The notes beneath the pieces were generated by a model. The model did not search any database. It had not been told where the DNA came from and saw only the letters and a program-made list of their open reading frames with translations. The translations under genes and the position numbers were made by a program. Positions 27,087 through 38,029 of a stretch of DNA of 64,000 nucleotides are shown here, one piece after another. Positions within the stretch are counted from its first letter, which is position 1; every line of letters starts with the position of its first letter. The stretch comes from Gammaproteobacteria bacterium. Lineage in GTDB: Bacteria > Pseudomonadota > Gammaproteobacteria > Steroidobacterales > Steroidobacteraceae. The stretch covers positions 62,001-126,000 of the forward strand of contig VBMV01000052.1 in assembly GCA_005878835.1 (NCBI GenBank), read 5' to 3'.

Positions 27087-28568
27087 ATGGCGCGACAACT
27101 TCTTGCGACCAAGTCCATTGCCGAGCTGCACGAGCAGGAATCCACCGGCAACCAGCTGCGGCGCGCGCTCACCGCCACGCAGCTGACGCTGCTCGGCATC
27201 GGCGGCATCATCGGCACCGGTATTTTCGTGCTCACCGGCACCGCGGCCGCCAATCACGCGGGACCCGCGCTGCCGCTGGCGTTCATCGTCGCAGGTCTGG
27301 GCTGCACCTTCGCCGGGCTGTGCTACGCGGAGTTCGCCGCCATGATCCCGGTGTCCGGCAGCGCCTACTCCTATTCCTACGCCACCCTCGGCGAGGGCAT
27401 CGCCTGGTTCATCGGCTGGAACCTGATCCTGGAATACCTGTTTGCGGTCGCAACCGTGTCGGTCGGCTGGTCGGGTTACGCCGTCAGCCTCCTCGAGCAG
27501 CTGCATATCCACATCCCCAGCGCGCTCTCGAGCGCGCCATTCGGCACCGGGGCGGACGAGCTCCACATCGTGCGCACCGCGGCCATCATCAACGTGCCGG
27601 CCATGGCGATCGTCGCGGCGATCGCGACCATCTGTTACATCGGCATCAAGCAGTCGGCCGTCTTCAACTCGGTGATTGTCGCCATCAAGGTGACGGTGGT
27701 CGTGCTGTTCATCCTGTTCGGCGTGAGTTACATCGACGCTGCCAACTGGCACCCGTTCATACCACCCAATACCGGCAAGACCGGGCAGTTCGGCTGGAGC
27801 GGCATCATGGGCGCCTCGGGCGTCATTTTCTTTGCCTACATCGGCTTTGATGCCATCTCGACCGCGGCCCAGGAGACCAAGAATCCGCAGCGCGACATGC
27901 CTATCGGCATCCTGGCGAGTCTGATCATCTGCACCGTCCTGTATGTGCTGGTCGCGGCGGTGCTCACCGGCATGGTGAGCTACAAGGAGCTCGATGTCGC
28001 AGCCCCGGTCGCTCTGGCACTCGATAAGTACCCGGGACTGCACTGGCTGGGTATCCCGCTGAAACTCGGCGCCGTGGCCGGCATGACCTCGGTCATGCTG
28101 GTCATGACCATCGCGCAGGCGCGTATTTTCTTCGCCATGGCGCGCGACGGCCTGCTGCCGCCCTTCTTCGGTCGGGTGCATCCGCGCTTCCGTACACCCT
28201 CGACCGGCACGGTGATCACCGGAGTGTCGGCGGCCGTCATCGGCGGGCTGTTTCCGGTGGGGATCCTGGGCGAACTGGTGGCGATCGGCACGCTGGCGGC
28301 CTTCGTCACGGTGTGCTTAGGGGTACTGGTGCTGCGCCGCACGCGCCCCGACCTGCCGCGCCCGTTCCGCGCCCCGTGGCCGTGGTTCACGTGCATCGCG
28401 GGTGCGCTGGTGTGCGCGTACATGATGTATTCGCTGGGCGCGGCGACGTGGTGGCGACTGGGCATTTGGACCGCGGTCGGCGTGATCGTGTACATCGCGT
28501 ACGGCTACCAGCACAGTTGCGTGCGCAGGACCGTGAGCGGCGCCGCCGCGACCCCTCGCCCCGCCTGA
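27087..28568 (+). CDS. APC-family amino-acid permease (cationic amino acid transporter type)
   Basis: 493 residues with about 12-13 membrane helices. The N-terminal TM1 signature LLGIGGIIGTGIFVLTGTAA and GSAYSYSYATLGEGIAWFIG belong to the CAT subgroup of APC transporters, as does IFFAYIGFDAISTAAQETKN in the middle. C-terminal FVTVCLGVLVLRRTRPDLPRP is the conserved cytoplasmic exit of that subgroup. Likely imports amino acids by proton symport; the substrate cannot be assigned. Stands alone downstream of suhB, with a hairpin-forming leader over its ribosome site. Convergent with terC. Confidence 0.88.
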   Translation: MARQLLATKSIAELHEQESTGNQLRRALTATQLTLLGIGGIIGTGIFVLTGTAAANHAGPALPLAFIVAGLGCTFAGLCYAEFAAMIPVSGSAYSYSYATLGEGIAWFIGWNLILEYLFAVATVSVGWSGYAVSLLEQLHIHIPSALSSAPFGTGADELHIVRTAAIINVPAMAIVAAIATICYIGIKQSAVFNSVIVAIKVTVVVLFILFGVSYIDAANWHPFIPPNTGKTGQFGWSGIMGASGVIFFAYIGFDAISTAAQETKNPQRDMPIGILASLIICTVLYVLVAAVLTGMVSYKELDVAAPVALALDKYPGLHWLGIPLKLGAVAGMTSVMLVMTIAQARIFFAMARDGLLPPFFGRVHPRFRTPSTGTVITGVSAAVIGGLFPVGILGELVAIGTLAAFVTVCLGVLVLRRTRPDLPRPFRAPWPWFTCIAGALVCAYMMYSLGAATWWRLGIWTAVGVIVYIAYGYQHSCVRRTVSGAAATPRPA

Positions 28569-28571
28569 CGC

Positions 28572-28593
28572 GCGCGGCGGCCCCCAGCCGCGC
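28572..28593. terminator. Possible hairpin terminator between convergent permease and terC genes
   Basis: GCGCGGC (28572-28578) and GCCGCGC (28587-28593) form a 7-bp stem with an 8-base loop just after the permease stop. There is no T-tract, so this is weak evidence for a terminator. Confidence 0.3.
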
Positions 28594-28654
28594 AACGTTC
28601 GCTGCCTCCGCAGGGCCGGCCGCCGGCAGCTCGGCCTGGCAGGGCGCCTCAGGC

Positions 28655-29374
28655 TCAGCGCTGCCGATCATCCAGGCGGCGCCGCAGGCGCACATTGATC
28701 ATCTCCACCGCCACCGCGAACGCCATCGCGAAATACAGATAGCCCTTCGGGATCTCGAAGTGCAGGCCTTCGGCAATGAGGGCAACCCCGATCAGCAGCA
28801 GGAACGCCAGCGCCAGCATCTTGATGGTCGGGTAGCGCGCGATGAACGCGCTGATCGAACCCGACACCCACATCATCACCAGGATCGCCACCACGATGGC
28901 GGCCACCATGACGGGCAGCTCCCTCACCAGCCCCACCGCCGTGAACACCGAGTCGAGCGAGAACACGATATCGACAAGCCCGATCTGCACGATCACCGCC
29001 ACCAGCTGGCCGCGCAGCTGCGTCCCGCCGGCATCCGGGGCCGGCCCCTCGAGCGTCTGGTGGATCTCGAGCACGCTCTTGGCGAGCAGGAACAGGCCGC
29101 CGAGCAGCAGCACCACATCCCGCCCCGAGAAGCTCCGGCCGGCGACCTGTAGCCAGGGGTGCACCAGATGTGTGAGCCACACGATCGAGAACAACAGGGC
29201 GATGCGCGTCAGCATCGCCAGCGCCAGCCCGCCGAGGCGCGCCCGGTGCTGCAGCCGCGCCGGCAGCCGCTGTACCAGGATGGAGAGGAAGATGATGTTG
29301 TCGATGCCGAGGACGATCTCGAGCAGCGACAGCGTGATGAACGCCAGCCAGACGTGCGGATCGGTGAGCAGCGT
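28655..29374 (-). CDS. TerC/YgdQ-family integral membrane protein with a non-standard start
   Basis: About 239 residues. Family core LTDPHVWLAFITLSLLEIVL, then GIDNIIFLSILVQRLPARL, DVVLLLGGLFLLAKSV, VDIVFSLDSVFTAVGLVREL and IPKGYLYFAMAFAVAVE, matching TerC proteins linked to metal (Mn) export and co-translocational metalation. Seven or so membrane helices. Between the secF TAG (29387-29389) and the conserved core there is no ATG, GTG or TTG in frame. An ACG at 29374 (would-be MLLTDP) lies seven bases after a GGAG, where homologues begin; a CTG at 29371 is the alternative. The first ATG (29215) would delete the N-terminal conserved helices. It is in the same frame as secF, five codons after its stop. 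Confidence 0.82.
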   Translation of the reverse strand, partial: TLLTDPHVWLAFITLSLLEIVLGIDNIIFLSILVQRLPARLQHRARLGGLALAMLTRIALLFSIVWLTHLVHPWLQVAGRSFSGRDVVLLLGGLFLLAKSVLEIHQTLEGPAPDAGGTQLRGQLVAVIVQIGLVDIVFSLDSVFTAVGLVRELPVMVAAIVVAILVMMWVSGSISAFIARYPTIKMLALAFLLLIGVALIAEGLHFEIPKGYLYFAMAFAVAVEMINVRLRRRLDDRQR

Positions 29375-29386
29375 ACCGGCGCTCCG

Positions 29387-30322
29387 CTACGGCAGCTGAT
29401 CGAACGCCGCCTTCTTCACCGTCGGGAACACGTGCTCGGCGGTGAGCCCGAAATCGAGCGCGATGGCGCTGGAGATGTAGATCGAGGAGTAGGTGCCGGC
29501 GATGATGCCGATCAACAGCGCCGCGGAGAAGCCCTTGAGCACCGGACCGCCCAGGAACAGCAGCGCCACCACCACGATGGAGGTGACCACCTTGGTCATG
29601 ATGGTGCGCGACAGGGTCTGATTGATCGACTGGTCGAGCACCACGTCCGGCGGCGAGCGGCGGTTGCCCTCGAAGCGCTCGCGGATCCGGTCGAACACCA
29701 CCACCGTGTCGTTCAGCGAGTAACCGATCACGGCGAGAATCGCCGCCACCACCGCCAGGTCGAACGGCATCTGGGTGATCGAGAAGAACCCCAGCACCAG
29801 GATCGGGTCGTGCAGAACTGCGAGGATCGCGCCGGAGGACAGCCGCCAGGTGTGAAAGCGGAACGCGATATACACGAAGATCAGCACCAGCGTGAAGAAC
29901 AGCGCCCACATGGCGCTCACCTTGAGCTCGCTCCCTACCTGCGGGCCGACGACATCCAGCTGCGCCACCTGGGCAGCCGTGTCGATGCCGCTGAGCGCCG
30001 CCTCCAGGCGGGCGCGAATCTCGGTGGCCGTCTGCTTCGGGTCCGGGGGCAGGCGGATGGCGATGTCGCGCGAGGAGCCGAAGTTCTGTACCTGCGGCTC
30101 GTGAAAGCCCGCCGCGGCGAGCCGGGTACGCACCTGATCGACGTTGGCGGCGTGCGTGAACCTGACCTCGGCGCTGACGCCGCCGGTGAAATCGATGGTC
30201 AGATTCACGGCGCGCGTGAGGAACGACGCCAGCGACACGATCATGAGCACGGCCGACAGCGTGTACCACACCTTGCGCGTGGCCATGAAGGGATAGCTGG
30301 TCTGATGGCTGAAAAATTCCAC
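29387..30322 (-). CDS. secF: Protein translocase subunit SecF
   Basis: Inner-membrane partner of SecD that uses proton motive force to aid late stages of protein export. 311 residues from the GTG at 30322 (VEFFSHQTSYPFMATRKVWY); a longer frame upstream overlaps secD out of frame and is not used. Six membrane helices with the conserved RAVNLTIDFTGGVSAEV, VVAAILAVIGYSLNDTVVVF and FDRIRERF motifs, and GIIAGTYSSIYISSAIAL near the end. The stop is TAG, in frame with the terC core that follows. Confidence 0.96.
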   Translation of the reverse strand: MEFFSHQTSYPFMATRKVWYTLSAVLMIVSLASFLTRAVNLTIDFTGGVSAEVRFTHAANVDQVRTRLAAAGFHEPQVQNFGSSRDIAIRLPPDPKQTATEIRARLEAALSGIDTAAQVAQLDVVGPQVGSELKVSAMWALFFTLVLIFVYIAFRFHTWRLSSGAILAVLHDPILVLGFFSITQMPFDLAVVAAILAVIGYSLNDTVVVFDRIRERFEGNRRSPPDVVLDQSINQTLSRTIMTKVVTSIVVVALLFLGGPVLKGFSAALLIGIIAGTYSSIYISSAIALDFGLTAEHVFPTVKKAAFDQLP

Positions 30323-30360
30323 TTGTGGTCCTTGCGGCTTGCGGTGCCCGAGGTGCTCAG

Positions 30361-32232
30361 TCAGATTGACAGGCGCGCGATCTTGCGCCGCCCGCCGTAC
30401 ATGAGGGTGAGCAGCGCCCGGCTGCCCATCAGCGAGGTGAACATCGAGGTCGCGATCCCGAGGGTGAGCACGACGGCGAAGCCGCGGATCGGTCCGGTGC
30501 CGAACACCCACAGCACCAGGCCTGCGATCAGCGTGGTGATGTTGGAATCCGCGATCGCCGAGAAGGCCTTCTCGAAGCCGGCCCGGATCGCCGCCTGCGG
30601 CGACACGCCCTTGCGGATCTCCTCGCGGATGCGCTCGTAGATCAGCACGTTGGCGTCCACCGCCATGCCGACGGTGAGGATGATGCCGGCGATACCGGGG
30701 AGCGAGAGCGAGGCGCGCATCATCGACAGCAGCGCCGTCAACAGCACGACATTGGCGAGCAGCACCAGGTCGGCCACCAGGCCGAAGGTCTTGTAATAGA
30801 TCGCCATGAACAGGAACACGCCCGCCATGCCCACGATCAGCGCGGTGACGCCCTTATCGATGTTGTCGCGGCCGAGGCTCGGTCCCACGGCGCGCTCCTC
30901 GATCGGGTAGAGAGGGATCGCGAGCGATCCGGAGCGCAGCAGCAGCGCGAGCTCGCGCGCCTCACCGGCCGCCAGCCCGGTGATCTGGAAGTTGTTGCTG
31001 AATATGCCGCGGATGGTGGCGTCGTTGATGACCTCCTCGTCGGTCACCTCGCGGTTCACCTTCTTGCCGCCGACCTCGCTCACCTCGCGCCGCTTCTCGA
31101 TCAGCACCACCGCCATGCGTTTGTTGAGGTTCGCCCGCGTGGTTTTCAGCATGCTCTCGCCGGCGCGCGCGTCGAGCTTGATGTTCACCGCCGGACCTTC
31201 CTGCGACTGCCCGGTGGTGGCGTTGGTGAGCTGGTCCCCGGTGGCGATCACCTCGCGCTTCAGCAGCACCGGGCGACCGAAGCGCGTGTGGGTGTAGAGC
31301 TTGGAGCCGAGCGGCGCCCGCCCGAGCTGCTGGGCCTCGAAGGCGTTGTTCTGCATGTCCTCGAGACGGAACTCCAGGGTCGCCACGCGGCCGAGAATGT
31401 CCTTCACTTCGGCCGAGTTCTGCACGCCCGGCAGCTGCACGTTGATGCGGTCGATCCCCTGGCGCTGCACGATCGGCTCGGACACGCCGAGCTCGTTCAC
31501 GCGGTTGCGCAGCGTGGTGATGTTCTGCTGGATCGCGTAGTCCTGGCGCTCGCGGATCTGCGCGGGCGTCAGTACCCCGGTGAGGGCCGAGCCGCTGGCC
31601 AGACTCTCGGTGGTGACGGTGAGCCCGGCGAGCGGCTGAGTGAGGGCGCTGCGCGCGGCATTGACGTCGGCCTCGGGCGGCAGCACCACCCGCACGGCGT
31701 TGGGCCGCTCACTCCCCACCGCGACCGTGGCCACCTCCTTCAGCGCAATGTTGCCGGCGGCGAGCGCGCGCCGCGCGTCCTGCGCGTAGCCCTCCAGCGC
31801 CTGGCTGACCGCGGCACCCACGTCGACCTGGTAGAGCAGATACAGGCCACCGCGCAGATCGAGCCCGAGCGGCATCGGGCGCAACCCGAGCGTGCGCAGC
31901 AGCTCCGGCGTGCGGGGTGCGAACGACAGCGCGGTCCGGTAGGCGTCGGCGTATTGCTCGTTGACGGCGTCGCGGGCCGCGAGCTGGTCGGGCACGTTGG
32001 CGAAACGCACCATCAGGCGCCCGCCGTCGATGTAGCTCCTGTCGACGCGGATGTGGCGCTGGGCGAGAAACGACTCCACCGCGCGCGAGGCCTCCACAGT
32101 CACCGGGTTGTGGTCCTTGCGCTCCACCTGCAGCGCGGGGTCCTCGCCGAACACGTTCGGCAGCGCGAACAGCATGGCGAGCAGCAGCACGGCCGCAACC
32201 AGCAGGTATTTCCAACGGGCGTATTCGAGCAT
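30361..32232 (-). CDS. secD: Protein translocase subunit SecD
   Basis: 623 residues. N-terminal membrane helix, the large periplasmic P1 region (GLDLRGGLYLLYQVDVG; RVNELGVSEPIVQRQGIDRI) and the C-terminal RND-like helices (GMAVDANVLIYERIREEIRK; VLWVFGTGPIRGFAVVLTLG). Lies 38 bases upstream of secF and two bases after yajC: the standard yajC-secD-secF operon. Confidence 0.97.
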   Translation of the reverse strand: MLEYARWKYLLVAAVLLLAMLFALPNVFGEDPALQVERKDHNPVTVEASRAVESFLAQRHIRVDRSYIDGGRLMVRFANVPDQLAARDAVNEQYADAYRTALSFAPRTPELLRTLGLRPMPLGLDLRGGLYLLYQVDVGAAVSQALEGYAQDARRALAAGNIALKEVATVAVGSERPNAVRVVLPPEADVNAARSALTQPLAGLTVTTESLASGSALTGVLTPAQIRERQDYAIQQNITTLRNRVNELGVSEPIVQRQGIDRINVQLPGVQNSAEVKDILGRVATLEFRLEDMQNNAFEAQQLGRAPLGSKLYTHTRFGRPVLLKREVIATGDQLTNATTGQSQEGPAVNIKLDARAGESMLKTTRANLNKRMAVVLIEKRREVSEVGGKKVNREVTDEEVINDATIRGIFSNNFQITGLAAGEARELALLLRSGSLAIPLYPIEERAVGPSLGRDNIDKGVTALIVGMAGVFLFMAIYYKTFGLVADLVLLANVVLLTALLSMMRASLSLPGIAGIILTVGMAVDANVLIYERIREEIRKGVSPQAAIRAGFEKAFSAIADSNITTLIAGLVLWVFGTGPIRGFAVVLTLGIATSMFTSLMGSRALLTLMYGGRRKIARLSI

Positions 32233-32234
32233 GT

Positions 32235-32564
32235 TCAGGCGCTCTTCAGGGTGCCCTTGGGCATCAGCTGGGCGATCTGGACCTTCTGCACCTTGACGCG
32301 CACGCCCTCGGCGATCTCGAGCGTCACGAAGGTGTCGCCAACATCGGTGACCCGCCCGAGCAGGCCGCCGGTGGTCACCACCTCGTCCCCGGCGGCGAGC
32401 TTCGACACCAGCGCCTGGTGCTCCTTGGCGCGCTTCTGCTGCGGCCGGATCAGCATGAAATAGAACAGCGCGATGAACGCCGCCATGAGCAGCGCGAACT
32501 GGAACTGGCCGCCGGGCGCGCCGGGTGTCGCCTGCGCCCAGGCGTCAGGGATCAAGGCATTCAT
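32235..32564 (-). CDS. yajC: Preprotein translocase accessory subunit YajC
   Basis: 109 residues. One membrane helix (FALLMAAFIALFYFMLIRPQ) followed by the conserved cytoplasmic QKRAKEHQALVSKLAAGDEV segment and VTTGGLLGRVTDVGD. Associates with SecDF. Two bases upstream of secD. Confidence 0.95.
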   Translation of the reverse strand: MNALIPDAWAQATPGAPGGQFQFALLMAAFIALFYFMLIRPQQKRAKEHQALVSKLAAGDEVVTTGGLLGRVTDVGDTFVTLEIAEGVRVKVQKVQIAQLMPKGTLKSA

Positions 32565-32594
32565 GTATCAGTCCGGGCGGCGAAAAGGGCGGCA

Positions 32595-35800
<3,206 letters not shown>

Positions 35801-35815
35801 GTTCGCTCCTCGCTT

Positions 35816-36328
35816 TCAGCGCGACTCATCGGCCAGGGTTTCCGCGTAACGCACCTGCACCAGCGCTCCGACCAGGCGCGTGCGCGCCTGCTGCAGGGCC
35901 AGCAGCCGCGCCGGATGGGCCTGATCCAGGCGCTCGGCGCTGAGCAGGTCATCGACCTGCGCGATGCGATCCTCGAGCCCGGTCACCGCTGCGCGCGTAC
36001 CCACGTGCACCACGGCCGGCTCGCGGGGCAGGCTCGCCAACCAGCGCTCCATGGCGGCGGCGTGCGCGGCCGGGGGCGCCGCCGCTTCCGGGGCGAGGCG
36101 CGCGGGCTGGGCGGACCAACCGCCCAGGCGCGCCCACACCGCGATGATGCCCAGTGCCAGCACGCTGGCGGTGGCGAGCGCGCGGCCGCCGGCGAGCCGC
36201 CGTGCGGGGCGCGCACGCGCGCCCGCGCGGCGTTGAAATTCGTGCCAGCCGTACGGCTGTGCCGCCTCCTCGGGCAACTCGCGCAGGCGGCGGGCGAGCG
36301 AGCGTTCTCGATCTAGATCAGGGTGCAT
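35816..36328 (-). CDS. Putative anti-sigma factor, single-pass membrane protein
   Basis: 170 residues from the ATG at 36328 (MHPDLDRERSLARRLRELPE), overlapping the sigma gene by 16 bases. A cytoplasmic basic N-terminal part, one membrane helix (GRALATASVLALGIIAVWAR, about residues 50-70) and a periplasmic part rich in Ala/Arg. No recognised zinc (ZAS) motif. Identified as anti-sigma by position, topology and coupling, not by sequence family. Confidence 0.6.
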   Translation of the reverse strand: MHPDLDRERSLARRLRELPEEAAQPYGWHEFQRRAGARARPARRLAGGRALATASVLALGIIAVWARLGGWSAQPARLAPEAAAPPAAHAAAMERWLASLPREPAVVHVGTRAAVTGLEDRIAQVDDLLSAERLDQAHPARLLALQQARTRLVGALVQVRYAETLADESR

Positions 36329-36894
36329 GACGGGTGATTTTCCTGCGGCTCGAGCCAGGCACGCAGTCGCAGGTGCGCGCGCGCGAGCTGCGACTTGGAA
36401 AAGCTCACGCTGCGCCCGAAGGCGCAGGCAATCTCCTGGTGGGAGTAACCCTCCACTTCGTACATCCATACGACCGCGCGTGCCGTGGGTGCGAGCGTGG
36501 CGAGGGCGCGCTCGAGGTCGATGGATTCGCCCCGGTAGTCCTGCGTCACCAGAGCAGCCGCAGCGGCGCCTACACGGAAGTCAGCCGGGTCCAGGGACAG
36601 GCACAAACGCCTCCACGGCGAACGCAGGTACATCAGGCAGCGGGAAATCGCGATCTGCCGCAGCCACGCCCCGAGTGGGGCCTCCCCGCGAAACTGCGGC
36701 AAGCGTTCGTAGAAGGTCATCATCGTGTCCTGGAACAGGTCCTCTGACATCGCTCGCTGTCCCACCATGCGCCGGATCAGGGTGAGGGTTGCGGGCGCCA
36801 CGGCGGCATAAATCGCCCCCTGCGCCTGCCCATCCCCCGCGCGCGCCCGCGCCAGCACCGCTTCGGGAACGGTGATTTCCACCAGTCGGGTCAC
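36313..36894 (-). CDS. ECF-type RNA polymerase sigma factor
   Basis: 193 residues from the GTG at 36894; the start is uncertain because the frame is open to 36975. Region 2: SEDLFQDTMMTFYERLPQFR and LGAWLRQIAISRCLMYL. Region 4: ALATLAPTARAVVWMYEVEG, YSHQEIACAFGRSVSFSKSQ and LARAHLRLRAWL. Both DNA-contacting regions are intact. Heads a three-gene set with a membrane anti-sigma factor and a PDZ protein, the layout of an envelope-stress regulon. Confidence 0.88.
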   Translation of the reverse strand: MTRLVEITVPEAVLARARAGDGQAQGAIYAAVAPATLTLIRRMVGQRAMSEDLFQDTMMTFYERLPQFRGEAPLGAWLRQIAISRCLMYLRSPWRRLCLSLDPADFRVGAAAAALVTQDYRGESIDLERALATLAPTARAVVWMYEVEGYSHQEIACAFGRSVSFSKSQLARAHLRLRAWLEPQENHPSCTLI

Positions 36895-37043
36895 GGGTTG
36901 TTTAGATGCGCGAGCGGGGCAAAAGGTCGCAACGCACCGCCCTGCCGCCGCCGCTGGCATCTGCGCTGGGCGCATACCCTTCCCGGGCGCGCGGCCCTAT
37001 ACTGCTGCGCGGCCCGGTTTGTAAACGGGAATAAACACTCGAC

Positions 37044-37371
37044 GCCCGAGTGGCGGAATTGGTAGACGCAGCGGACTCAGACCAACGACTTGAGCCCTCG
37101 GGCGAGAAATCCCCGAGGTGAAGCCCGTCAAACTCGGCGAAGGCCCTTAGCGGTTCGCAGCTCGAGCTGATGCCGAGCCAAGCCTTCGCAAGCGCGAAGG
37201 AAGGTGTAGAGAGCAGACGGCGGGCACCTACGGCCTAGAAGGCCACGGTGAAGGCGTGCTCCAGACCACGAACCCGAGCGGGTGCTTGCGCCCGGGGCGG
37301 CGAAAGCCGAAGTGGCAGGAAAATCCGCCGCCTTTAAAAGCGTGTCGGTTCGACTCCGACCTCGGGCACCA
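37044..37371 (+). tRNA. tRNA-Leu(CAA) interrupted by a group I intron
   Basis: 5' exon 37044-37078: acceptor GCCCGAG, D-arm, and anticodon-stem half GCGGA followed by C-T-C. 3' exon 37320-37371: AAAA, stem half TCCGC, variable arm, T-arm GTCGGTTCGACTCCGAC, acceptor CTCGGGC and encoded ACCA. Joining the exons gives an 87-base tRNA whose seven-base anticodon loop reads CTCAAAA, so the anticodon is CAA (leucine UUG). The break falls after C34. Without splicing the tRNA cannot fold. The short protein frames over the region are artefacts of the tRNA. The promoter is not certain; a TATACT at 36998-37003 is a candidate -10. Confidence 0.93.
37079..37319 (+). ncRNA. Group I self-splicing intron (241 bases, Azoarcus/IC3-like) in tRNA-Leu(CAA)
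   Basis: The insert matches the known Azoarcus tRNA-Ile intron in its core, as I recall that sequence: GTCAAACTCGGCGAAGGC with TTAGCG (37128 onward; P3/P4 region), GCCGAGCCAAGCCTTCGC (P5-P6 side), AAGGTGTAGAGAGCAGACGG (P7/P3' side), GGTGAAGGCGTGCTCCAGAC and the GGCGAAAGCC hairpin near the 3' end. It ends in G (37319), the terminal omega-G. A P1 helix can form between exon GGACTC and intron GAGCCC (5 of 6 pairs), which gives a C-G pair at the 5' splice site in place of the usual U-G wobble. No homing endonuclease is encoded. Splice points come from tRNA folding and the omega-G rule. Confidence 0.9.
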
Positions 37372-37620
37372 TCAATGACGCGCGTAGGCGAGGGAGCTTG
37401 CGGCGGGTGATGGGAAGCCGGTGAGCCGGCAGCGCGGATTGCACACCAGTCCCAGGTGCTGCGGGCGGTGCAGGGCACCGCGCGCGGCGATGAGCGCCGT
37501 GCCGGTCATGGCGGGATGCACCACCGCGAATTGTCGCGCGGCATCGGCGAGGCCGTCCAGCCGGTCCGGAAGGTTCGCGCAGCCGCCCACCAGGACTGCC
37601 AGCAGCAGCAGAGCCCTCAA
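37372..37620 (-). CDS. Small putative lipoprotein
   Basis: 82 residues if started at the TTG at 37620, which overlaps the stop of the upstream membrane-protein gene (TTGA). LRALLLLAVLVGGCANLPDR is a lipoprotein signal with an LVGGC lipobox and the mature cysteine near residue 14. The rest (LADAARQFAVVHPAMTGTAL) has no recognised family. The stop directly abuts the CCA end of tRNA-Leu on the other strand. Possible third gene of a small envelope operon; the start codon and weak ribosome site make this less certain. Confidence 0.55.
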   Translation of the reverse strand: MRALLLLAVLVGGCANLPDRLDGLADAARQFAVVHPAMTGTALIAARGALHRPQHLGLVCNPRCRLTGFPSPAASSLAYARH

Positions 37621-37973
37621 ACCTTGTGCCCGGTGTCCGCCAGCGTGCCCACGGAACTGGTGTCCGCCAGCGTGCCCACGAGACTGGCGCCCGCGCGGCG
37701 GTTGCGTCGCAGCGAGCCGAAGCGCAGCAGGTTGAGCGTGCCCAGCACAAGCGTCGCGCAGGCCCACGAGAACAACGTCCCCGACAGGGTGAACCCGAAC
37801 TCCCCGGTCGCCGATATTCCGAGCACGGGCGCGAGCAGCCCGCCGGCCAGTGCCGCGGCACAGACCGCGATGGCGAAATCGGGCAGGGAGACATCGTCGG
37901 TCTCGGCATGCGTGATCAGGGTGGCGAGCCAGCCCACGAGCACGGCCATGGTCAACAAGGCAGGGACGTTCAT
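37617..37973 (-). CDS. Small membrane protein resembling GlsB/YeaQ/YmgE (transglycosylase-associated) proteins
   Basis: 118 residues from the ATG at 37973, with GAGGA eight bases upstream. Three hydrophobic helices: ALLTMAVLVGWLATLITHAE, DFAIAVCAAALAGGLLAPVL and LFSWACATLVLGTLNLLRFG. Their Gly-rich pattern and the ending NLLRFGSLRR are like the GlsB/YeaQ/YmgE stress-membrane family. The C-terminal tail carries two copies of VGTLADT from a 27-bp duplication. Middle gene of a three-gene set. The family call is a resemblance only. Confidence 0.65.
   Translation of the reverse strand: MNVPALLTMAVLVGWLATLITHAETDDVSLPDFAIAVCAAALAGGLLAPVLGISATGEFGFTLSGTLFSWACATLVLGTLNLLRFGSLRRNRRAGASLVGTLADTSSVGTLADTGHKV
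37632..37685. repeat. 27-bp tandem duplication in the C-terminal tail of the small membrane protein
   Basis: Copies at 37632-37658 and 37659-37685 differ at two adjacent bases. They encode two VGTLADT-type units at the end of the GlsB/YeaQ-like protein, suggesting a recent in-frame expansion. Confidence 0.8.
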
Positions 37974-38029
37974 TCGCTGATCCTCTAAGGTGGCAGCCGC
38001 CGGCGCGATCGAGGCGCCAGGGTCGGTCT

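Noticed and set aside
30323-30511. Upstream extension of secF giving a 374-residue protein
   Set aside because: It overlaps the end of secD out of frame and has basic, non-membrane composition; the GTG at 30322 gives the normal SecF length.
37079-37319. Reading the insert in tRNA-Leu as a mobile element or plain insertion
   Set aside because: It has no terminal repeats or protein gene, its core motifs match group I introns, and exact removal restores the tRNA.
37128-37478. Protein frames across the tRNA-Leu locus, including one ending in a VGVEPTRF-type peptide
   Set aside because: These are the usual false translations of tRNA genes and of the intron.
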